NCBI GenBank assembly: GCA_964631265.1
Contig: CAZVWW010000010.1
Coordinates: 1 to 37,107 of the forward strand
Origin: CAZVWW01 sp964631265
GTDB taxonomy: Bacteria; Thermotogota; Thermotogae; MWEM01
DNA: 37,107 nucleotides
Reading direction: 5' to 3'
The translations under genes and the position numbers were made by a program. Under the pieces are notes generated by a model, which did no database searches, was not told the origin of the DNA, and was given only the letters and a program-made list of their open reading frames with translations. Position 1 is the first letter of the stretch. Every line of letters begins with the position of its first letter. Below are positions 32,052-37,107 of the stretch, piece by piece.

Positions 32052-33248
32052 TTATTCAATGATCTCTGAAACAACACCTGCTCCAACAGTTCTTCCGCCT
32101 TCACGTACAGCAAATCTCATTCCGCTTTCCAGAGCAACGGGCTTGATGAGCTTTACTTCACTAACGATGTTGTCTCCGGGCATAATCATTTCAACGCCCT
32201 CACCGAGGTCAACAATCTCGCCTGTCACATCAGCTGTTCTGATGTAGAACTGAGGTCTGTATCCCTTTGTGAAAGGTGTATGTCGTCCGCCTTCCTCTTT
32301 CTTAAGAACGTAGATGTTCGCCTTGAAATGCGTATGCGGTGTGATAGAACCGGGCTTAGCAAGAACCTGACCCCTGTCGACGCCGTCTTTCTTAATGCCT
32401 CTGAGAAGACAACCGACATTGTCACCGGCAACTCCCTCGTCAAGTAACTTCCTGAACATCTCAACACCCGTAACAACTGTCTTTGATGTATCTCTGATAC
32501 CAACCATCTCAACGTTGTCTCCTGGATGGACTGTTCCTCTCTCAATTCTTCCGGTAACAACTGTTCCTCTACCGGTGATGGAGAAGATATCCTCTATCGG
32601 CATCAGGAACGGTTTTTCCGTATCTCTTTCAGGTTCGGGGAAGTATGTGTCACAGGCATCCATGAGCTCGAATATTGATTTCATATCCTCGCTGTCGGGA
32701 TCATCTGATTCTCCAGCCTTAAGCGCTGAACCCTTGACAACCGGAACATCGTCGCCGGGGAACTTATACTTTGTCAGAAGGTCTCTTACTTCCATCTCAA
32801 CAAGGTCAATCAGTTCTTCATCGTCAACCATATCGGTCTTATTCAGGTAGACTACAACGGCCGGAACGTTAACCTGGTAGGCGAGAAGCACGTGTTCCCT
32901 TGTCTGCGGCATAGGTCCGTCTGTTGCTGCAACAACGAGGATCGCACCATCCATCTGCGCGGCACCTGTAATCATGTTCTTGATGTAGTCGGCGTGTCCG
33001 GGACAGTCGATGTGTGCATAGTGTCTGTTCTCTGTCTGGTATTCAACATGTGCCGTGTTGATGGTGATCCCTCTTGCCTTTTCCTCAGGTGCCTTGTCAA
33101 TTGTGTCAAATGCCGAATAATCGGACAGGCCCTTGAGATATAAAGCCTTTGTTATCGCTGCCGTTAAAGTCGTCTTCCCATGGTCGATATGACCAATCGT
33201 TCCAATGTTAAGATGCGGTTTGTTTCTTTCAAATTTCTCTTTTCCCAT
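32052..33248 (-). CDS. tuf: Elongation factor Tu
   Basis: Delivers aminoacyl-tRNA to the ribosome. The 398-aa protein has G1 GHIDHGKTT, the switch segment EKARGITINTAHVEY, DCPGHADYIKN, NKTDMVDD and GSALKAGE, then domains II and III with TGRGTVVTGRIERG and GREGGRTVGAGVV-type end (VREGGRTVGAGVVSEIIE). GAGGAGGG precedes the ATG. It is 46 bases after fusA. Confidence 0.98.
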   Translation of the reverse strand: MGKEKFERNKPHLNIGTIGHIDHGKTTLTAAITKALYLKGLSDYSAFDTIDKAPEEKARGITINTAHVEYQTENRHYAHIDCPGHADYIKNMITGAAQMDGAILVVAATDGPMPQTREHVLLAYQVNVPAVVVYLNKTDMVDDEELIDLVEMEVRDLLTKYKFPGDDVPVVKGSALKAGESDDPDSEDMKSIFELMDACDTYFPEPERDTEKPFLMPIEDIFSITGRGTVVTGRIERGTVHPGDNVEMVGIRDTSKTVVTGVEMFRKLLDEGVAGDNVGCLLRGIKKDGVDRGQVLAKPGSITPHTHFKANIYVLKKEEGGRHTPFTKGYRPQFYIRTADVTGEIVDLGEGVEMIMPGDNIVSEVKLIKPVALESGMRFAVREGGRTVGAGVVSEIIE

Positions 33249-33294
33249 CAGTTAATACCCTCCTCGGTTTTCATTAATAAACGTCATTTTCTGA

Positions 33295-35367
33295 TTATCT
33301 GTGATGTAAAATTCTTTCAAGTATCTTCTCATCAACTTCCTTATAATGTGAAAACTGAATAGTATGTGTTGCCCTTCCCTGACTGAGCGATCGCAGAATC
33401 GTAGCATAGCCGAATAACTCCGAGAGGGGAACATAAGCCTCCACCACCCTGGCGTTCGATCTTGAGTCAAAACGTTCTATCCGGCCTCTTCTCGTGTTCA
33501 GATCGCCTATTATGTCTCCCATGTATTCTTCGGGTGTCGTTATCTCAACTTCCATAACAGGTTCGAGGAGATAAGACTCTCCCTTCTTGAGCGCCTGCTT
33601 AACAGACATACTGGCGGCAATCTTAAATGCCATTTCAGAACTGTCGACCTCATGGTAAGAGCCATCATAGAGCGTTGCTTTAACATCGACCACCGGATAC
33701 CCGGCAACAATGCCATCCTGAAGCGCCTCTTCTATTCCTATTCTTATCGGTTCAATATATTCCTTTGGCACCGTTCCGCCAACAATCTTGTTCTCAAATT
33801 CAAATCCCTTGCCGCTTTCAAGCGGTTCGTACTTGACTTTAACATGACCGTACTGTCCCCGGCCACCACTCTGCCTGATATATTTGGCTTCAGTGTCGCA
33901 TTCGCGGGCAATACTCTCACGGTATGAAACATGCGGTTTTCCGACTCTGACATTGGCGCCGAACTCTCTTCTCAGTCTGTCGATAATGATTTCAAGATGC
34001 AACTCTCCCATACCGCTGAGAAGCGTCTGTCCGGTCTCCTCATCTGTCCTGATCCGGACGGTGGGATCCTCTTCCATCAAAGCCGTAAGGCCTTTACCCA
34101 GCTTGTTCTGATCATCTTTAGTCTCGGGCTCAATCGCTATCTGAATGACAGGCTCGGGAAACTTCATCTGTTCAAGCAATATGGGATGCCCCTTTTCGGA
34201 TAGGCTGTCACCCGTGGTTGTAAATTTAAGTCCGATGCCCGCAACGATTTCTCCTGCTGAAACCTCATCCACATCTTCTCGTTTATCAGAATGCATGTAG
34301 ATCAATCTGCTGAGCCGTTCTTTTTTGCCCTTATTGATATTCTGTAAATAACTTCCCTTTTTCAAAGTTCCCGAATACACTCTGAAATAGGTCAATCTTC
34401 CGACAAACGGATCCGATGCAACCTTAAATGCCAGGGCCGCAAATGGTCCGTTCGGATCGGGGGGCAACTCAACGATCTCCTCTGTCTCTTCATTAATCAC
34501 TTCAAGAGGTGGCATATCAAGCGGGGAAGGGAGATAATCAACAACAGCGTCAATGATTGGCTGAATCGCCTTGTTCTTAAAGGCCGAGCCGCATAATACC
34601 GGAACGTACTCGCCTTTCAAGGTTGCCTTTCGAATTGCCACTTTTAACTTGTCAACCGGTACATCCTCACCCTCGAGATAATGCTCCATAATCGTCTCAT
34701 CAAAAGAGGACATCTTGGCCACTATATCCTCATGCATGGCCTCCGCCTTTTCCTCCAGATCATCGGGAATGTCCTTCGTGTCATAAACAGAACCTTCCTG
34801 ATCAGTCCAGTATTGTGCCTTCATCGTCAACAGGTCGATAACGCCCTGAAATGAATCCTCTTCTCCAATGGGGAGTTGCAGAGCAAGCGGGTTTGCTGCG
34901 AGTTTATCGATCATACTCTTGAGAGACATCTCAAAATCAGCACCGAGTTTGTCCATCTTGTTCATAAAGGCAATTCTCGGTACGTTGTATGAATCAGCCT
35001 GCCTCCAGACCGTCTCGGACTGAGGCTCCACTCCCGCGCAAACGTCAAAGACAGCAACCGCTCCGTCAAGTACCCTGAGCGATCGTTCAACCTCCACCGT
35101 AAAGTCAACGTGTCCGGGTGTATCGATTATATTGATGCGGTGATTCTTCCATATAGCCGTGGTTGCCGCCGATGTAATGGTGATGCCTCTTTCTTTTTCC
35201 TGTGTCATCCAATCCATCGTAGCGGTCCCCTCATCAACATTACCAATCTTGTGTTTACGACCGGTATAAAAGAGGACACGTTCTGTCGTGGTGGTCTTTC
35301 CCGCGTCTATGTGCGCCATTATTCCTATATTTCTTACATTGTCTAATGGAATTTCTTTATAGGACAC
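33295..35367 (-). CDS. fusA: Elongation factor G
   Basis: GTPase catalysing translocation and, with RRF, recycling. The 690-aa protein has AHIDAGKTTTTERVLFYTG, the switch ERGITITSAATT, DTPGHVDFTVEVERSLRVLD, NKMDKLGADF and the later domain IV motif GGRGQYGHVKV. The start is GTG behind GGAGG. Standard str-operon position between rpsG and tuf. Confidence 0.98.
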   Translation of the reverse strand: MSYKEIPLDNVRNIGIMAHIDAGKTTTTERVLFYTGRKHKIGNVDEGTATMDWMTQEKERGITITSAATTAIWKNHRINIIDTPGHVDFTVEVERSLRVLDGAVAVFDVCAGVEPQSETVWRQADSYNVPRIAFMNKMDKLGADFEMSLKSMIDKLAANPLALQLPIGEEDSFQGVIDLLTMKAQYWTDQEGSVYDTKDIPDDLEEKAEAMHEDIVAKMSSFDETIMEHYLEGEDVPVDKLKVAIRKATLKGEYVPVLCGSAFKNKAIQPIIDAVVDYLPSPLDMPPLEVINEETEEIVELPPDPNGPFAALAFKVASDPFVGRLTYFRVYSGTLKKGSYLQNINKGKKERLSRLIYMHSDKREDVDEVSAGEIVAGIGLKFTTTGDSLSEKGHPILLEQMKFPEPVIQIAIEPETKDDQNKLGKGLTALMEEDPTVRIRTDEETGQTLLSGMGELHLEIIIDRLRREFGANVRVGKPHVSYRESIARECDTEAKYIRQSGGRGQYGHVKVKYEPLESGKGFEFENKIVGGTVPKEYIEPIRIGIEEALQDGIVAGYPVVDVKATLYDGSYHEVDSSEMAFKIAASMSVKQALKKGESYLLEPVMEVEITTPEEYMGDIIGDLNTRRGRIERFDSRSNARVVEAYVPLSELFGYATILRSLSQGRATHTIQFSHYKEVDEKILERILHHR

Positions 35368-35396
35368 TTTATTCCTCCAGAAACATCATTTAACTG

Positions 35397-35864
35397 TTAC
35401 CATTTAAAATGGGCAAAAGCTCTGTTCGCTTCAGCCATCCTGTGTATGTCTTCTCTCTTTTTAACGGCACCGCCGGTTCCGTCTATCGCCGAAAGGATCT
35501 CCTCGGAAAGCCTCTGTTCCATTGGTTTTCCCTTCTTGGCTCTGGTGGCCGTTAGAAGCCATCTCAATCCGAGTGAGGTCTTTCTGGGTTCTTCAACCTC
35601 CATCGGGACCTGATACGTCGATCCACCGACTCTTCTCGGTCTTACCTCAACTTCGGGTCTTATACCGTCCATGGCCTTCTTAAACATATCAAGCGGGTCT
35701 TTGCCTGTCTTCTCCCGAACGATTTCGAAAGCGCCGTAGACGATCTTCTGTGATTTTGACTTCTTACCATGGTACATGATCTTGTTGATTAATTTGGTGA
35801 CTAAAATGTCGTTGTATACTGGATCCGGTTCAACTTGTCTTCTCTCTGCTCTTCTTCTTCTCAT
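35397..35864 (-). CDS. rpsG: 30S ribosomal protein S7
   Basis: Initiates 30S head assembly and contacts E-site tRNA. The 155-aa protein has MRRRRAERRQVEPDPVYND, LVTKLINKIMYHGKKSKSQK, VRPRRVGGSTYQVPMEV and ends ANRAFAHFKW. GAGGG precedes the ATG. Confidence 0.97.
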   Translation of the reverse strand: MRRRRAERRQVEPDPVYNDILVTKLINKIMYHGKKSKSQKIVYGAFEIVREKTGKDPLDMFKKAMDGIRPEVEVRPRRVGGSTYQVPMEVEEPRKTSLGLRWLLTATRAKKGKPMEQRLSEEILSAIDGTGGAVKKREDIHRMAEANRAFAHFKW

Positions 35865-35895
35865 CTTTTATAATTCCCTCCTACCTTGCGATGAA

Positions 35896-36267
35896 TTACT
35901 TGGGAGCTTTCGTTCCGTATTTTGAACGAGCCTGTCTTCTGTCTTCAACACCTGCTGTATCCAAAGCTCCTCTGATGATCCTGTAACGAATTCCGGCAAG
36001 GTCTTTAACGCCTCCGCCACGAACCATGACCACGGAATGTTCCTGTAGATTGTGTCCCTCTCCCGGAATATAGGCCGTTACTTCCATTCCATTTGTCAAT
36101 CTGACCCTCGCTATCTTTCTCAAGGCTGAATTCGGCTTACGCGGTGTCATCGTCGTAACTCTTACACAGACACCTCTCTTCTGAGGGTTATTCTGCAGTG
36201 CCGGAGCCTTTGATTTTTCTTTTGACATCTTTCTGCTTTTACGCACTAACTGATTAATTGTCGGCAT
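35896..36267 (-). CDS. rpsL: 30S ribosomal protein S12 with unusual residues at accuracy sites
   Basis: Decoding-centre protein. The 123-aa product has PQKRGVCVRVTTMTPRKPNS and PGEGHNLQEHSVVMVRGGGV, then KDLAGIRY. By alignment to E. coli and Mycobacterium S12 (Met = 1), position 43 is Arg (usual Lys), 86 is Gly (usual Arg) and 91 is Ala (usual Pro); Lys88 and Asp89 are kept. Codons are CGT, GGC and GCC. First gene of the str block, about 44 bases behind the predicted transcription start. Confidence 0.97.
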   Translation of the reverse strand: MPTINQLVRKSRKMSKEKSKAPALQNNPQKRGVCVRVTTMTPRKPNSALRKIARVRLTNGMEVTAYIPGEGHNLQEHSVVMVRGGGVKDLAGIRYRIIRGALDTAGVEDRRQARSKYGTKAPK

Positions 36268-36317
36268 CTAAAATCCTGTTCCTCCCTTCAACGTTCCCAA
36301 TAAAATTTACCAGCGGT

Positions 36318-36347
36318 ATTTTACTATTAAAGCGGGTACGTTGTCAA
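36318..36347 (-). promoter_or_regulatory. Sigma-70-type promoter of the str operon
   Basis: On the minus strand TTGACA (36342-36347) and TAAAAT (36318-36323) are separated by 18 bases, the same spacing as the rpmH promoter. The -35 hexamer lies in the loop of the upstream gene's terminator hairpin. Start of transcription is expected near 36311. Confidence 0.75.
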
Positions 36348-36357
36348 CCGTACCCGC
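36332..36357 (-). terminator. Hairpin terminator after the NuoF-type gene
   Basis: On the minus strand GCGGGTACG, loop GTTGACAA, CGTACCCGC is followed by TTTAATAG. Nine perfect pairs with a short T-tract suggest a terminator for the gene ending at 36407. The element overlaps the str promoter. Confidence 0.75.
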
Positions 36358-36406
36358 CACATGAACGAAAGTTTTACAATAAATTTACATATATGTCTTC
36401 TGGCAC

Positions 36407-37107
36407 TTAAACTCTGGCCTTCTTCTTCTTTTTCTTTTTCGGTTCCTCATAGACGCAGACACCGCAGGGCTTCTTGGCTGCATGCGCTTCAAACTCCTCA
36501 CGGAATGAGTTGACGATCGTTCTGAGGGGAATGGGTGCTGATTGTCCCAGACCACAGAACGACGTCTGCTCCATCACATCAGCGAGCATCAGGAGTTGAT
36601 CGATTTCCCCGGGTTTTCCCTGGCCCTTTGATAGCTTATCGAGTATTCGAACCGCTGTGCCTGTTCCCTCTCTGCATGGTGTGCATTTACCGCAGGATTC
36701 ATGGGCAAAGAACTCCATCGCTGTTTTCGCACAATCAACCGGGCAGCCATCTTCATCAACCACGAGAATAACACCTGACCCTAAAGAGGCACCGTTCTGA
36801 GCTGAATCATAATCCAGGGCCACCTCAAGGTTATCCGTATTCATGAAGGTTCCGGCCGTACCCCCTGTCTGGATTAGCTTTGCAGCCTTACCTCCGGGGA
36901 CACCACCGCCGTACTTATAAATGAGGTCATGTACGGTGGTTCCCATGGGTACTTCAACCAGTCCGCGGTTAATGATATTGCCAACCAGTGTGAAGACCTT
37001 GGTTCCGGCGGAACTCTCTGTTCCGATGGCCTTAAACTTGTCCGCGCCGTTATTGATGATCCAGGGCACATTTGCAAATGTCTCGACGTTGTTGACGACA
37101 GTGGGTT
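36407..37107 (-). CDS. NuoF/HydB-type NADH-binding flavoprotein, C-terminal part (5' end outside window)
   Basis: C-terminal 232 residues of the FMN/NADH-binding subunit of complex I-like or electron-bifurcating hydrogenase complexes. The frame is open to the edge and enters at PTVVNNVETFANVP, a conserved NuoF segment. The [4Fe-4S] ligands are in ESCGKCTPCREGT and SFCGLGQSAP. It ends KKPCGVCVYEEP plus a Lys-rich tail (KKKKKKKARV). Thermotoga-type HydB carries extra C-terminal ferredoxin domains; these are absent here. Which complex it serves cannot be told without the genes beyond the edge. Confidence 0.93.
   Translation of the reverse strand, partial: PTVVNNVETFANVPWIINNGADKFKAIGTESSAGTKVFTLVGNIINRGLVEVPMGTTVHDLIYKYGGGVPGGKAAKLIQTGGTAGTFMNTDNLEVALDYDSAQNGASLGSGVILVVDEDGCPVDCAKTAMEFFAHESCGKCTPCREGTGTAVRILDKLSKGQGKPGEIDQLLMLADVMEQTSFCGLGQSAPIPLRTIVNSFREEFEAHAAKKPCGVCVYEEPKKKKKKKARV

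Overview
This is a bacterial chromosome segment carrying a ribosomal-protein superoperon and the dnaA / rpmH-rnpA-yidC neighbourhood. RpoA, EF-Tu, S4, RnpA and the hydrogenase/NuoF-type protein resemble what I remember of Thermotogota proteins, and base composition looks moderate (mid-40s % GC by eye). I infer a mesophilic or moderately thermophilic Thermotogota, perhaps near Kosmotoga/Mesotoga; the phylum call is moderately confident and the genus is a guess. Every gene is on the minus strand except dnaA, so the functional order runs from high to low coordinates.

Right edge to 17 kb: the 3' part of a NuoF/HydB-type flavoprotein ends at a hairpin that overlaps the promoter of the str block (rpsL-rpsG-fusA-tuf). 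After a short structured gap come the S10, spc and alpha blocks (rpsJ to rplQ) in classical order, with secY and adk included but no map gene between adk and infA. Genes are a few bases apart or overlap, nearly all with strong GGAGG ribosome sites. rpmJ (38 aa) is present between infA and rpsM. A textbook terminator closes the block after rplQ.

17 to 7.7 kb: a tight ten-gene run follows with no obvious promoter of its own: rodA, an L7Ae-like RNA-binding protein, a DUF5685 protein, a J-domain protein with a Cys-rich tail, a small helical protein, an ABC ATPase without a permease, an exported protein, two membrane proteins built from Mrp antiporter / Mbh pieces (one fused to a substrate-binding-like domain), and an exported PEGA-like protein. 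This is the least explained part of the window.

7.7 to 6.1 kb: dnaA on the plus strand, convergent with the PEGA-like gene and divergent from rpmH. 6.1 kb to left edge: a consensus promoter drives rpmH-rnpA-yidD-yidC-jag-cupin-acpP-rpe-ligA; ligA runs off the edge. rpmH lies entirely inside the open frame that continues upstream of rnpA.

Most notable: rpmH inside the rnpA frame with a possible CTG start for RnpA; an rplE leader whose Shine-Dalgarno lies 50 nt from the start codon but would be brought close by a hairpin; S12 carrying Arg43, Gly86 and Ala91 at streptomycin/accuracy positions; and the orphan Mrp-like module with its membrane-domain/substrate-binding fusion. No rRNA, tRNA, CRISPR array, insertion sequence or phage gene was seen, and no gene-free stretch exceeds 300 bases.
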